DNA of 64,000 bases from Coprinellus micaceus (Eukaryota > Basidiomycota > Agaricomycetes > Agaricales > Psathyrellaceae). The first letter of the stretch is position 1. Each line of letters opens with the position of its first letter. The translations under genes and the position numbers were made by a program. The DNA is taken from positions 3,410,001 to 3,474,000 of the forward strand of contig OX596338.1 of assembly GCA_951394405.1 (NCBI GenBank), written 5' to 3'. Under the pieces are notes generated by a model. That model saw nothing but the letters and a program-made list of their open reading frames with translations. It searched no databases and was not told the DNA's origin. Of the stretch, positions 1-11,068 are shown one piece after another.

Positions 1-1044
1 TCATTGCCTGCGGTGCACGCTGTCGCCACGACCCTCCAGGACTAGCGTTAGTATTATTCATGAGCTGCGCTTGGAACATGGAGCCAAATGCGCAACAGGG
101 TCTCAGAGCCGCGCTTTGAGACACGCGATCCTCTACCGAACGCCTCGAACTTCGCGAGATAGTTCGGGAGGTGCTGGTTTAGTGTCCCCACGGGTATGAC
201 AAGAGGAATGTCCACATTCCCAGGCAAGCCGTCCTGACCGAGAGGTACGCATCTCCGTGTACCCCGATGCGCGGGCGCCAGAACCGCCACATTTGGTTCA
301 CGTGTACGGCAAATGCCGAGGGATTGATTAGCGCCCGTGTGCTTCCATGCCCCGCAAGGCTGCGACTTGTGCGCTAGGTGCGATGTTTGTCTTATCACAG
401 GGATACAAGCAAGCACCCCCATCTCTCTGAATCGCGAGATGTGTGTATCGCCTGTACGGCTCAAAGCGCTCTCGCGGGGACCTTGGTTCCAGAGGCAGTG
501 CACAGGCCGCAAACTCAGGCATCCCGCTGGAGGATGGAAAGTGCGTGTTGCATGCCGTTATACTGCGGGAAAGGTGACGGGATTCATTTAATTTGACCTG
601 AGTGCTGCGCCAAATATATTGCAAGTGAAGGGTGACGTGCAACCGCCAGCCTCGTTCAACCCTGGTCGAGTCAAACCGACAACTTAACAGGTTGCCGGAC
701 AAGTCAGAAGGACAAGATGAACGGGTAGGTAAGCCTCATGCAACAAGGTAATTTAGAAATCAGGCCGGAGCTGTCTCTTTTTTGCCATTTTTGGGCGCTA
801 ATCACTCAGTTCTGCCGGCTCGGGAACCGGGATCGTCAATCGATAATCGTGAACCTTGTTCACGGCGGGCACCTATCGGAGGAGAATTCTCGAATAGTGT
901 ACCGAGTCACTCGCTTGCACGAGGGTTAAGCCGGCATTATAGCTGTCGCAGAGAACCCTGGTGCATATTTAAGGTCGACAAATCGCTGCTGGAAGACCCC
1001 ATTCCCCAAATCAGTCTTTCATCCAGCCTACACCGTTCGAAAAC
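1..1044. other. No convincing gene; upstream region of the 1045 gene
   Basis: I see no recognisable coding exon, tRNA or repeat. A minus-strand frame at about 54-512 is open but has no family resemblance and no upstream exon I can support. The last 100 bases probably hold the promoter and 5' leader of the gene starting at 1045. Confidence 0.4.
963..973 (+). promoter_or_regulatory. TATA-like element
   Basis: An AT-rich catatttaagg block lies about 75 bases upstream of the ATG at 1045, in otherwise mixed sequence. Its position suits a core promoter for the Pro-rich gene. This is inference from position and composition only. Confidence 0.3.
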
Positions 1045-2001
1045 ATGAGCTCCAGCCACAACTCCCTTTCAAACAACACATCATCCCTCCCATCGCTGTC
1101 CACGATCATGGAGGCGGAGCAAGCCGTCGCCCAAGCCATCGAAGAAGCTCGTGACCTCATCAACGAGTCGAACGCCGTCGTCGAGCAGGCCCTCGCCCTC
1201 AACGCCGCCGTGGAGGCCGCCAACCAGGTCGACGACCCTTTCACTGACAGAGCTTCTACTAGGAGTGGCACCTCGACCATCAGGCCTATCAGAGGGCAGG
1301 GTCATGCGGACGACGCTAGCATCTTCTCCTTCAACGCAGATCGCGACATCGTCCCGGCCGCGCCTGTCCCTCCTGCCCCTCCCGCCCCTGTCAATGCTCC
1401 CGGGCCCATGGGGCAACCGATGGGATACGCTCCTCCCCACCATTACGCACCCCCTGGGTACTATCCTCCTCACTTCCCACCCCCTTTCTATCCATACCCC
1501 GCCTTCGGGCCTTGGGGTCCCCCCAGCCCTTACTGGGGACCCGCTCCCGTTGCCCAACCTCCACCTCCTCCGCCCCCGCCGGCTTCTATGGAACCCACCC
1601 TCTCGGCGAAGGCCCAGGGGAAGGCCACAGTCAAGGTCCGTGTCACCGCTGATAACGATTACGTGGCACCCCTCAACGAGGAATCGTTGAAGAAGACCTT
1701 CTCGCCTCCGTCTTGGTTCCCTACTGCTTTGGTCCCGAAAGGGAGGAAGCCCTCTTCCAAGGCGTCGGGCAGCGGTTCGGGCGCCACCTCTCCTGGCCCC
1801 TCCTCCTCGCAGACGGTCTCCCAAACCCCTTCCTCTGCCGCCCGTGTCCCCCGCGTCGTTTCCGACCTCCTTGATGTAGACTTGTGGGTTGGCCGCCTCC
1901 AGAGCCTCGGCATCGATGGGACAACCGAGCAGCTTACCCACATCGCCCAGAACATTGTTCAATATTTGTTCGAGTCGGTCAAGGAGTTCATTAACTTCTA
2001 A
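1045..2001 (+). CDS. Pro/Tyr/Gly-rich hypothetical protein
   Basis: A 318-residue single-exon frame with ATG start and TAA stop. I do not recognise a family. Residues about 20-65 form an acidic, Ala-rich amphipathic helix (EAEQAVAQAIEEARDLI...). Residues about 105-185 are dominated by Pro, Tyr, Phe and Gly, with PPGYYPP-like repeats and a run of nine prolines, like adaptor or phase-separating proteins. A Ser/Thr-rich linker follows, then a final helical stretch (DLLDVDLWVGRLQSLGI...). The opposite strand is also open over much of this region, a by-product of the GC-rich codons. I prefer this strand for its clean ATG, normal composition at both ends and upstream TATA-like element. Function unknown; an RNA- or WW/SH3-binding scaffold is only a guess. 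Confidence 0.6.
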   Translation: MSSSHNSLSNNTSSLPSLSTIMEAEQAVAQAIEEARDLINESNAVVEQALALNAAVEAANQVDDPFTDRASTRSGTSTIRPIRGQGHADDASIFSFNADRDIVPAAPVPPAPPAPVNAPGPMGQPMGYAPPHHYAPPGYYPPHFPPPFYPYPAFGPWGPPSPYWGPAPVAQPPPPPPPPASMEPTLSAKAQGKATVKVRVTADNDYVAPLNEESLKKTFSPPSWFPTALVPKGRKPSSKASGSGSGATSPGPSSSQTVSQTPSSAARVPRVVSDLLDVDLWVGRLQSLGIDGTTEQLTHIAQNIVQYLFESVKEFINF

Positions 2002-3118
2002 TCCGTCGTCGTCGTCGTCATCAACGTGGTGGAGGACCTTTGGCATGGCCAGCCTAGCTTCTGCAACGAGGCCTCCCCTCTCACCTACCATGCTTCCTTC
2101 AACACTGCGTCCGATTCGGTAAGTATTTTTCGATGTGATGATCTGTATATGCATTCCACTCTTCCCTCCATCCTTACGTCGCTCTCTCCCCCCTCCTCAA
2201 ATATCTCCTGCCCCGACTCTGTGTTCCAGTTTTGGCCCTTCTCGTATAAAATGTAGAGGAAAACACCAAAAAAACGACATGTTCTGTGACTGCTACTACT
2301 TGGACTTGAATATATTACTGTTGACTCCCCGATCTACACTGTCAGAGAAAAGCGGCTTGAGGACGACCACGAAGAAGGCAATTTGCGGGGTCCTTTGTTC
2401 GAGGAAGTGTCCTTGACATATTGATCTAATCCCCTTGCAACGTTCGCGGGGTTTAAAAGTGCCGCTCTCTTCCAACTGTCGTCAACTTGAAGAGGTTGGC
2501 AATGGTCTCTACACAACACCTGATATCCTCACTCGAGCGCGGCTCTTGCTCATCTGCGGAATCCTGGCGTGACATCTACTCTTCCCCCTACGCTTCACTC
2601 CTTACCAAGAGACCGATCGCGCCGCCCTCCCTCAAAGGTTTATTCGCGACTGCGGGCACCGACACATCAGCTGTGCGTTCTTGACGCAAATTACGATTTC
2701 AGATGGCTTTTGATATTGCTACGTACTAGTCAGTAGCGCTTCTCAAGACGTGCCTTTGCAGAACTTAGCCATCCCTTAGATTGACCGTCGACCCGCTTCG
2801 CACACTCTCCACCACCAGAAGATCCCCATTATCTGCGCACCCGACTCAAACCCGCGAAACAAAGCCACCTTGCCGTTGGTCACAGCAGACCACTCTCTGC
2901 CCGAAGGAAACGAGGGCCGGTCAGACCCGCTTTCTACGAGCATGCTGACATGGAAGGCTAGCCGAGCAATGAACCACATATTGAACATGGGCCAACTCAC
3001 CTTCACTCACACCCTTTCCACCACGCATTCGATGGGAGATCGCTGACCAACTTCCCGTCTCCGCGCAACCGAAAAGGGAGGTTCGCGTTTGTTGCCCTAC
3101 TTCGATCTTCGATCTGCC
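2002..3118. other. No gene recognised
   Basis: Pyrimidine-rich 3' region of the previous gene followed by sequence with scattered short open frames and no domain-like translation. No tRNA signature or repeat was seen up to the inverted-repeat element at 3128. Confidence 0.4.
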
Positions 3119-3227
3119 GGCTTTTGCATCTCAGTCACTATGGAACGACCCCCTTAAGGCCCCATTGGAACACTAAATTAATAGGCCTTCAAGGGGGTCG
3201 TTCCATAGTGACTGAGATGGCTTTTGC
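3119..3227. mobile_element. Short inverted-repeat element (MITE) with 9-bp target duplication
   Basis: The element runs from 3128 to 3218 (91 bp). Its first 28 bases, beginning atctcagtcactatggaacg, are repeated exactly in inverted order at the other end, and pairing continues for six more bases after a one-base bulge, leaving a loop of about 20 bases. Both sides carry the identical 9-mer ggcttttgc (3119-3127 and 3219-3227). A 9-bp duplication with long terminal inverted repeats is typical of Mutator-like (MULE) non-autonomous elements. There is no coding capacity. The near-perfect arms and intact duplication suggest recent insertion. Class assignment is inference; the inverted repeat and duplication are seen directly. 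Confidence 0.8.
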
Positions 3228-4067
3228 GACGCGGTCTTGACTCAGTGGGGTCTCTGTTAAGGCGCGGTGGTCGTCCTGGGAGCTGGGGTCCGTTGGTATA
3301 GAGGGCGAAAGCCCGGCGGCTATACGAGCTGGTCTATCCCGCATTGGCCTCCCCTTCCCCATTCTCCCCTCTCATATCCCAAACTCTCTGCTTCGCTGTG
3401 ACGGAACTGCGTGCAGCACAGAGGGGTCAACACCCCGGCCACCCTACACCTGATAGGACCCGGACCATTCCCAAGATACCTCGCGCCCCAGAAGCCGAGA
3501 ATATCGTCAGCGAAGCAAAAACAGTTTGCAGAATGGAGGCCACGTTTACAGGCCTCGGAAGGCGCTCCAGAGCCGTTGACGAGGGAGGAGTAACGTCGAT
3601 TTTTGAGAATGTGCTGATGTAGATGGGTCTCGAAACCGGGGATATCGCGGCTGGCAATCGCATCGACCACATTTTGTGGAGGACCCCAGCTGGGAAATGG
3701 TGTGGACACCTGGGATCGCGGAAGGCGACACTGTAGGGAGGGATTAGAGGATTAGCAGGCCACACCATAGTAAGTCGTAGGTGTAGGTGGGTACCACCGC
3801 GATGCTGGATCCTTCATTCAGGATGTTCGCGCCTGCGGCGTTGCTGCTCGGCATCGAAAACTTGAAGTTGCATAAAGTGTCGCAAGGCGCCCAACAGGCC
3901 TATTGATACTATATATCATGACAGCGTCAAGCAAATATCTTACATCTAAACGAATGCTCACTCGAGACAGATTACGGCGTTTACCCGCTGCTGCACACTC
4001 GGCGAGACTCTACCATATCCGCAATATCGCATTTAGATTCACATCGGCAGAGCCCAGGGCCCACTCT
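3228..4067. other. No gene recognised
   Basis: Short frames on both strands but no translation that looks like a protein domain. No repeat or RNA signature seen. Confidence 0.4.
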
Positions 4068-4517
4068 TCACGTGGGTTTCCTTCTCTGTTCAGGAACGTC
4101 TTCAGGCTCGTCAAAGCCTGGGCGCGGGCTCGCTGGGTGCGTTGAAGAGGATGGTTTAGGTGTGCGCATTTGGAAAGTCGCGGACAACGAATGGAACGGA
4201 GGAGGGAGAGCTCCGCCGAACACAGGTTTGTTGTAAGTCGTTCCGGGTATCTTCATGACTCCCTTGGGCGGTTGTTCAAGCGCCCAAGCTTCTTGGACTG
4301 CATCTCCCAGGAACAGAGGGAGCATCCAGATCGGCGTCACTTGAGCTTGCAAAGCGAATTCGGCGAAAATCCTTGGAGAATCCACTCGTCGATTCGCCTT
4401 CGCTCTACGTCGGTCGTTCGGACGGTATGATACTCGCGTTTGACCTGAGGTGATTGTTTCGGCTCTAGGGTAAGCATGCACAGTCGACATTTGGGGACCT
4501 ATCGCGGCGGAAGCCAT
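4068..4517 (-). CDS. Possible hypothetical protein
   Basis: A minus-strand frame from an ATG at 4517 to a stop at 4068. The stretch around residues 50-115 (FAEFALQAQVTPIWML..., DAVQEAWALEQ) has the balanced, amphipathic composition of real protein, and the tail is Pro/Ser-rich and acidic. No family is recognised. If real, it is divergent from the plus-strand gene starting near 4566, with only about 50 bases between the two ATGs; one of the two starts may therefore be wrong or an intron may be missing. Low confidence. Confidence 0.3.
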   Translation of the reverse strand: MASAAIGPQMSTVHAYPRAETITSGQTRVSYRPNDRRRAKANRRVDSPRIFAEFALQAQVTPIWMLPLFLGDAVQEAWALEQPPKGVMKIPGTTYNKPVFGGALPPPFHSLSATFQMRTPKPSSSTHPASPRPGFDEPEDVPEQRRKPT

Positions 4518-4565
4518 TTCTCGAGTCCGGCCGTCAGTCTGGCATGGCGTCGATACTGGACACGA

Positions 4566-5171
4566 ATGGGAAAGGCGAGGGTCCCATATATCGATGGATA
4601 TGACGAAGTCGACCCCGCAATTCCGGTGTCGCCCAAAACCCGGAGTGAGGGTACCCAGAGTGAGGATAGCATGGCGACGTTCGAGAGGCTTGCGGTTGTC
4701 ATCAGTGTCTATAAAGTCGCTCGGTACAGCTGGGAGAAAGTAGAGAGGGACGAGCACGTCGCGTGGAAGGAGAAGATGACGAAGCGACGTAACTTACAGG
4801 ATGCATACGCGGACCTCTTGTGGTTCATTGATCGCTTGAAAACTCTTCCACCCTCGTCCCGCCAACAGCTAAGCATTCTTTTCTATGAAACCCAATCCCA
4901 AGGTGCGTCCGTTTATGACTTTCGTTACACGATAAGAGATGGTAATGCTTCATTGACAGAGGTCGGCAGACGTCTCCAACCTCGATACCTTTCCGTAAGC
5001 AAGAAGCGCAGTGTCTATAGGGACTCCTCAGACACCGACTCGGACGGCGATGATTTCGATGACTCCTCAGATGCTGAGAAGCGTCCGTTCCCTTATCGCG
5101 ACGACCCATTCTCTGTTCTGCACGACCCTTATTCGCTCCATAGCGAGGACTCGGAGCCAGATTCGCCCTGA
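4566..5171 (+). CDS. Hypothetical protein with acidic Ser/Asp-rich tail
   Basis: Start chosen at the ATG at 4566 (MGKARVPYIDGYDEVD...); the frame is open upstream to an ATG at 4476. The middle is a charged helical segment (KVARYSWEKVERDEHVAWKE, then LQDAYADLLWFIDRLK). The end is rich in Asp/Ser (SSDTDSDGDDFDDSSDAE) and closes with SEDSEPDSP. A 57-nt intron is likely at 4903-4959 (gtgcgt...gacag, length divisible by three), so both spliced and unspliced forms stay in frame. I do not recognise the family. The acidic phosphorylatable tail is common in nuclear proteins; this is inference only. Confidence 0.5.
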   Translation: MGKARVPYIDGYDEVDPAIPVSPKTRSEGTQSEDSMATFERLAVVISVYKVARYSWEKVERDEHVAWKEKMTKRRNLQDAYADLLWFIDRLKTLPPSSRQQLSILFYETQSQGASVYDFRYTIRDGNASLTEVGRRLQPRYLSVSKKRSVYRDSSDTDSDGDDFDDSSDAEKRPFPYRDDPFSVLHDPYSLHSEDSEPDSP

Positions 5172-6146
5172 TCACCGTCGTTCCTCGATGACTACGGCCT
5201 TCAGGCTGGGTACGCCGCCTATGAGAGCACCTGCTGTCATCTATGCTCGTCATCATCTTTCACACATATACCGAGCACGATTCTTATATTCTTTCGTCAT
5301 GTATAACCATCCACTATTCCTTCTGTACGTAGACGCCTCGAGCCTCGTGGATCCCAAACGACTTGGGTTTGAACCTGTATTCCTTGTACTTAATACGCCA
5401 TCGCTTATCAGCTATCAATTACACTATGTGGAGCACTGGCTTCGGTTGTCCACCGTTGGAGATTTCTGCTGTAAGGAATGGAAATGTGCATTTGCATATG
5501 ATTGTACAGCGTGAGCTGAAAGAGATATATCCATGTAAGAGGGCAAGACGGCTAGGGTCGGAAGATAAAGGACAAGAAATGAAGGAAAGAAGAGGAGAAG
5601 CGTGAACTTACTGGTGTAGTTGCCAGTGCATTACTTAGACGCCCAAGGTCCGAGTCACCGCGAGATCCAGGTTTGGCCCAGACCGATGATCCTATCAATT
5701 CGTCGACACCGCCACCCATTCCACAACCCGCACCACACATCATTGGATGATTGGCAAGAGGCCTGCACTGCTCTTTCAACCATCAAGACGCTGTGCATTC
5801 ACTGGGTACTTCGAGACTGGCGACATCGAGGTAGAAGCGTAGGGCAGAGGCTGGAGGTGAGATCATTCGTCAGCTGAATTAAACTTCCCAAACAGCAAGC
5901 AGGAGCTGATGCATCGTCGAAGTCTGCAGGTTTCCTGAAGGGTACCCGATGTGCGCAAGGCTGTCGTGCTGGGGTACGTCTATTCGAAGTTATAAAGGTT
6001 GTATTCTAAACTGCGTAGCAGTTCTACGCTCTCCCAGCCTGGCGTGAGTCAGGGATGTTCCTGTCTGGACGCCCACTTGCCGCCCGCATCTGTCCCAGAA
6101 GTCAGAATGGGCAAGCAACGAAAGTCCACTCATGTTCTCTTCGGAC
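5172..6146. other. No gene recognised
   Basis: Downstream region of the previous gene and lead-in to the minisatellite. Short frames only; no domain-like translation, RNA gene or clear repeat. Confidence 0.4.
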
Positions 6147-7070
6147 ATGCAGACCTTCGCCAAACCACTCGGGACGTCGACCCCCTTCAGTACCAAGAAA
6201 TAGTTGTATTCGATGCGGTCAACATGGCGAGCGATAAACGAGCGATATTCGCCAACACAGTTCCGTTGTGCTGCCCTCTTACACCAGCCTCCTAGTGCCT
6301 TGCCTCTACGACTTCCCCCGTCTCTTCGGGCATGCAGACCTTCGTCAAACGTCTCAGAACACCAACACACCTTCCCTCATCTCCTCAGACATGCAGATCT
6401 TCGTCAAACCACCCAGCGCGCCGACCCTCAACACCAAGGAGTTGGAGTCTCCAGACATGCAAATCTTCGTGGAACACGCCTTCCCCCATCTCTTCGGACA
6501 TGCAGACCTTCGTCAAACATCCCCCGACACGCCTTGGCCCTTCTCTTCAGACATGCAGATCCTCGTCAAACGTCCCCCGACGCGCCTTCCCCCTTCTCTC
6601 CAGACATGCAGATCTTCGTCAAACCACCCAGGACCCCGACACACCTTCCCTCATCTCTTCGGACATGCAGATCTTTGTCAAACCACCCAACGCGCCGACC
6701 CTCCTCAACACCAAGGAGTTGGAGTCTTCAGACATGCAAATCTTCGTGGAACACGCCTTCTCCCATCTCTTCAGACATGCAGATCTTCGTCAAACGTCCC
6801 CCGACACGCCTTCCCCCTTCTCTCCAGACATGCAGATCTTCGTCAAACCACCCAGGACGCCGACACACCTTCCCTCATCTCTTCGGGCATGCAGATCTTC
6901 ATCAAGGCTCTCAGGACGCCGACCCCCTTCAATATCAAGGGCCAGGAGGTTCGATGCGGGCGATAGGCGACCCAACGCAGACCCCTCCACCCACCTCTCT
7001 CTCATCACCCTCCCAGCAGCTTACTCCCACACTTTCCCCCATCTCTATGGGCATGCAGATCTTCGTCAAA
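6147..7070 (+). repeat. Minisatellite built from a ubiquitin-like 5' coding segment
   Basis: The core atgcagatcttcgtcaaa, which encodes MQIFVK (the start of ubiquitin), occurs in 13 near-copies beginning at 6147, 6332, 6391, 6457, 6500, 6553, 6606, 6665, 6734, 6777, 6830, 6889 and 7053. Unit lengths inside the array are 59, 66, 43, 53, 53, 59, 69, 43, 53 and 59 bp; a higher-order period of about 274-277 bp (6332 to 6606, 6391 to 6665, 6457 to 6734) shows block duplication. The 66-bp unit reads MQIFVK...TKELESPD, close to ubiquitin residues 1-21, which begin MQIFVK and end TLEVESSD. Longer units at 6147, 6889 and 7053 share a further about 100 bp. Unit lengths are mostly not multiples of three, so no single frame translates all copies; all three plus frames are open only because the unit lacks stops. 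I read it as non-coding. Confidence 0.8.
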
Positions 7071-8653
7071 CCCGCCAAGACACCAATGCTCTTCAATGCC
7101 CAAAATAGCCATACTTGACGCGCTCAGCATGGCGGACGACAAACGACCGATTCTCCCCAACACATACCCCACGTCCCTCTCTCTCTCACCAGCCTGCGCA
7201 CCATCTCCGACCCGTCCCTTCGGACACCCCAGATCATCGTCAACTCGTCGACAGCCCCGAACCACGAGGGCGTCAATCACCTACAAATCCAATATCATCC
7301 GTAAGCGGTGGTCGCCAGCACATCCCCAGTTTCGGACGGAAGGGCATATATTTAGGACTACTAGAGTCTCTTTCCTACACGCCGGACAGGGAGGACAGGG
7401 TTGCAAGCGGGTCGCGTCTCATCGCGGATTGCAGGTCTTTGCCAAACTCACCCCAGTCGCCTACTCGGCGTGAGTCGTACCTGTCGCCATCCGCGACGTT
7501 CCGAGGCTGATGGCGGCATGTAGCTGTGTCGAGCCTTACAGACCTACCTTTATCCACCTTCCGTGGCAAGCGTTCGGGCCATGGAATCTGGGTAGAATTC
7601 GCCCATCCCGGCAAGATTCGATGATGAATGGGCAAGAACAGCCTCTCTCTACTGACTATCAAGTGTCGATCCATCCGTCAGGCCAATCGCTAGCCCCAGG
7701 TGCAAATCGCGAATTGACGCACTCCGGTCCTGAAACGAAATCGTGCGTCAACTGTACCTTCCGCACATCTCAGGCTGCTGCTGACCAAGAGGTGTAGAAC
7801 CGCCACTCTCGTTCCGACTCGACTCGCCAAGCAGCTGGGACCTCCTACGGAAGGCGTCTTCTGCTGCGCATGTCGCCCATTGACTCTGGCTTCAACTATG
7901 TCTATTTGCCCAGCCCAATCCTTCATTCGATGCAAATTCAACTATACGGTACACCCTCCCTGTATTATTCGTTCATGTCCCTCTCCACAACTTCACATTG
8001 CGGCCCACTCCACTACCCGTGTGTTCCGCTTCGATCTTCGCTCGAAGCCCGTCGATCATGTGTCTAAGCTCCTTACGTATGTTCTAGCCATTCTTTAGCG
8101 CGCCCCCTCTGTAACATTCCCAAGCTCCCCAGTACTCCAAATCCATTTCTGGGGTAACCGCAGCCTCCGTCAAGATGCGCTCTCGTCTCCTGTCCTACCC
8201 TGACTCGTGACGTCTCACCACCCACTCATAACGACGCCGCTGCGGGAGGGCTATCCCCCTGGCGCCGTCCCATTGCCTCGCCTGACTGCGATTGACGATG
8301 ATTGTAGCAAGGTACGACTCCCCTTTGGTCCGGAAGAGTTCAATTTACAACCGCAGGCGCTCCCTACGCGTTCTGCGTCAATGCGACCAATCGCTTCAAG
8401 GTGCCTGTTGGGGATGTAGGCGTCGAGAGGTCCACCAGCATCCCGAACACGACCCCTGCCTTCTCTCGAATAGTAGCTCTGACTCACTTCGTCATCACAT
8501 AAATAGAAGATAGCAGGTTGGTGGCTCCTACATCTTCATCCCCAACACCTTCGACAGTCTTTCTTCCAGGCCTACTCAGGACCTCACGTACAAGAGTCGC
8601 CTCGCCTTCCGTGTCCTCATCAACCAATTTCTGCCCACTCTCGCCCGGGTCCC
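7071..8653. other. No gene recognised
   Basis: The first about 130 bp (to about 7200) still resemble the tail of the long repeat unit seen after 6147. The rest has short frames with no domain-like translation. A frame at 8654-8838 (MPNNSESPGPFKEN...) may be the first exon of the next gene. Confidence 0.4.
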
Positions 8654-8834
8654 ATGCCAAACAATTCCGAGTCTCCGGGCCCATTCAAGGAGAATAACCC
8701 AGGGCCTTCCGCGAATGTCGCCAAAGGTCTGAAGAGACCCGCTGGCACTGAGAGCCCCAATGCGCTCAACTGGGGCCCACCGCAGAAGCAGTCTGTGACC
8801 CACTTTCCCCAAAACTCCCTCGTAAAACTGACAG

Positions 8835-10220
8835 GTTTGTAGTGTCCGAACCGATCCGCTTGTTGGCCACGGCCGCTACTTCGGAAGGACGATACGCACT
8901 TTCTGCCGCATCCACACTCTCATCACGAATGGCCTCAGTCGGGCGATGCAAATGGAACTAGGTCGTATTACTGAAGAGGACCTCACACCGAAGTTAGTCG
9001 TACAATCTCGCTCATCCCTGTAGAAGAAGGTGGCTGATCCATTGTCCTCGTGATTCTTAGTGATCTCGCGGAGCAGCGTCTGTATTCAAGCTTGCTAAAG
9101 CTATCGCCGGGACTTGAAGAGCGTTTGAACATCGGCTCGGACCAAGATTTGCACTATGTTGCCGATATGGTAAGTCATTGGAGCATTCTTTTGGCTCCTT
9201 CGGTTCGTCCACATACTGACAACCCTAAACTCAGATTACGAAGGGCATCTCGTCCGCACGCTCTGATGATACGAAGTCAATCAAGACAGCCATTGTAGAC
9301 TGGATTACTCCCAGCAAGCAAGTTCTTTCCCCTCCCATCCAGCGAAATGTCAAAGACAATCGCGGGTTCCATCATCCCCGCACTGGAGAGTTGTTGTGCC
9401 CTGTGAACTTCGATTGGAAAGACGAAAAGTCTGTACAATGTCAACGTCTCCCTCCGTCCGTGCTTTACCTTCTGAATGCTTGTACTAGGACACGGCGAGA
9501 CTTAGCCAGTGGCCACATAGTCCCGTCAGGCGATATGTGGCCACGATTCCTATACCGTTACTTCGAATACGACGCAAAGGATCCATGGAACGGGCTGCTG
9601 AGAAGTTCTCTGCTCGTAATGGTGCGTTGATTCTGCGTTGACGACATGGTTCTCTGGGCATCGCTAACGGCAATCTAAATTCAGGCATACAAGCATGTCT
9701 TTACGTCGCCGAGCTCCGTTCATGGGGGGGCAAGCAAGGCCACGCGTTCCAGCAACGCTCGAATCCACGGCATGACGAGTGTGACTATCGCATCCATCGC
9801 CTATATTGCTACACAGGTACGATCAGACCCACTTCAGCCCCCCACAGATTTTGGAAAATGGGAGGCAACTAAACGAGGTTTCAGGTTCGCTTTGCGCTCA
9901 GCGACTCGCCGTCGTTCTGCCGTACGGACCACGTCACCGACTCCGAATATTTTTATAACCTCGTCGTCGACTTGTTGGAGGACGAAAACGAAAAGGTGGA
10001 AGTTGGTGACCTTCTTAAGTGGTGGAATCAGTATGTCATTTTAACTCTACGTTCACCCCTTGAATCGTTTGGTAACACCGTCATTAGGCAAATATTTCCC
10101 GCTCAAATTAACCACGGCCGTTTCGTGCATGGGGATTCTGTGATCGCGAAGATCAGGGAGCGCAGGCAGCTTATCAACGAGGGACTCTGGGATACACCGA
10201 ATCCTGCAGGAGAAGCTTGA
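8835..10220 (+). CDS. DUF6698-like basidiomycete protein
   Basis: Seven exons can be joined by eye: about 8835-8992, 9061-9169, 9235-9428, 9489-9621, 9685-9816, 9885-10030 and 10088-10220, separated by introns of 57-68 nt with normal borders. The spliced protein reads GHGRYFGRTI...LITNGLSRAM, then SARSDDTKSIKTAIVDWITP, then RGFHHPRTGELLCP, then YDAKDPWNGLLRSSLLVM, then AYKHVFTSPSSV...KATRSSNARIHGM, then IAYIATQVRFALS and LLKWWNQQIFP near the end. This order of motifs matches a large Agaricomycete-restricted family that I know as DUF6698; its function is unknown and copies are often numerous and linked to mobile sequence. The N-terminal exon is unresolved: an upstream frame at 8654-8838 may belong to it. 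The stop is TGA at 10218-10220. Confidence 0.8.
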
Positions 10221-11068
10221 GTATGCTACGCGTGGATAAATTCGTGTGCCTGTATTCTGCTCAGCTTATCTAGAATAGATTGCTCGTTCTCTGACATGCC
10301 TGCGAAGAGCAGCCGGGATGGTACTCTGAAACCCTGTCTTTCGGCAGCCACGCAATGTCACCAATGGACTGAGACTCGGGACAACGTTCATACACCTTGA
10401 GCCCCTCTCTCAACTCGGTGGTCGCTTTTTCAACGCGCCAGGCGAATAAATTGGCATCAAGATCTTGATCAACTGCACGCAGCGTATCTCCCTAGCAAGT
10501 TTCAATTGGGAATGGATACAACAATTGGAAGCGGATTCTATCTGTTATTTGAGCGGCTAGCGATGGTCACCGGATTGCACGAACTTCTGGATTCTTGAGA
10601 CTCTTCAGACCCTCCTAAATACAGGGGAGCTTTCTGTCCAACCTGGCTCCTCTCATCAAACACCTTCACAGCTGTTGTGTATCAGCTCCGGGAGCTCTGA
10701 GTAGGATCCAGATGCAGACCGTGACCGTGACCACTCCGAGTCTCGGGTCCCTCCGATTCCGACGCAGACAACACTCTTCCAGTCGCCTCGCAATCGCAGT
10801 CCCGGCTGTGACCAGCACTGATAGGCGCTCGTGATGAAGATCGCACAGAGTCTCCGTGATATGATGTGGTTTGACGGCGCTGGCTTCCTGCCAACTCTGC
10901 GGTGCAGAATATACGCAGTTGCTCTCTCAAAATATGTCGCAGCGCTGCGGGGCCATGCGGCGCAGCCTGGGATGACTCTCCAAGAGTCCACTTGGCAATA
11001 GTCGATTCTGGCCCGCCGGGATACATAAGGTGAGCATCACGCTGCTCTGGGGTAAATAATTGGACTCC
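10221..11068. other. Gap; one doubtful minus-strand frame
   Basis: A minus-strand frame from an ATG at 11026 to 10682 reads ESSQAAPHGPAALRH and ends ESEGPETRSGHGHG; it would be divergent from the 11069 gene with 42 bases between ATGs. I cannot support it as a gene. Nothing else seen. Confidence 0.35.

Noticed and set aside
1081..2154. 357-codon minus-strand frame opposite the Pro-rich gene
   Set aside because: It is the mirror of a GC-rich plus-strand gene; its Arg/Gly-rich translation is what reverse reading of Pro codons gives, and the plus strand has the better start and composition.
6204..7118. Three long overlapping plus-strand frames over the ubiquitin-like array
   Set aside because: All three frames are open only because the repeat unit lacks stops; units of 43, 53 and 59 bp shift frame constantly, so none encodes a consistent repeat protein.
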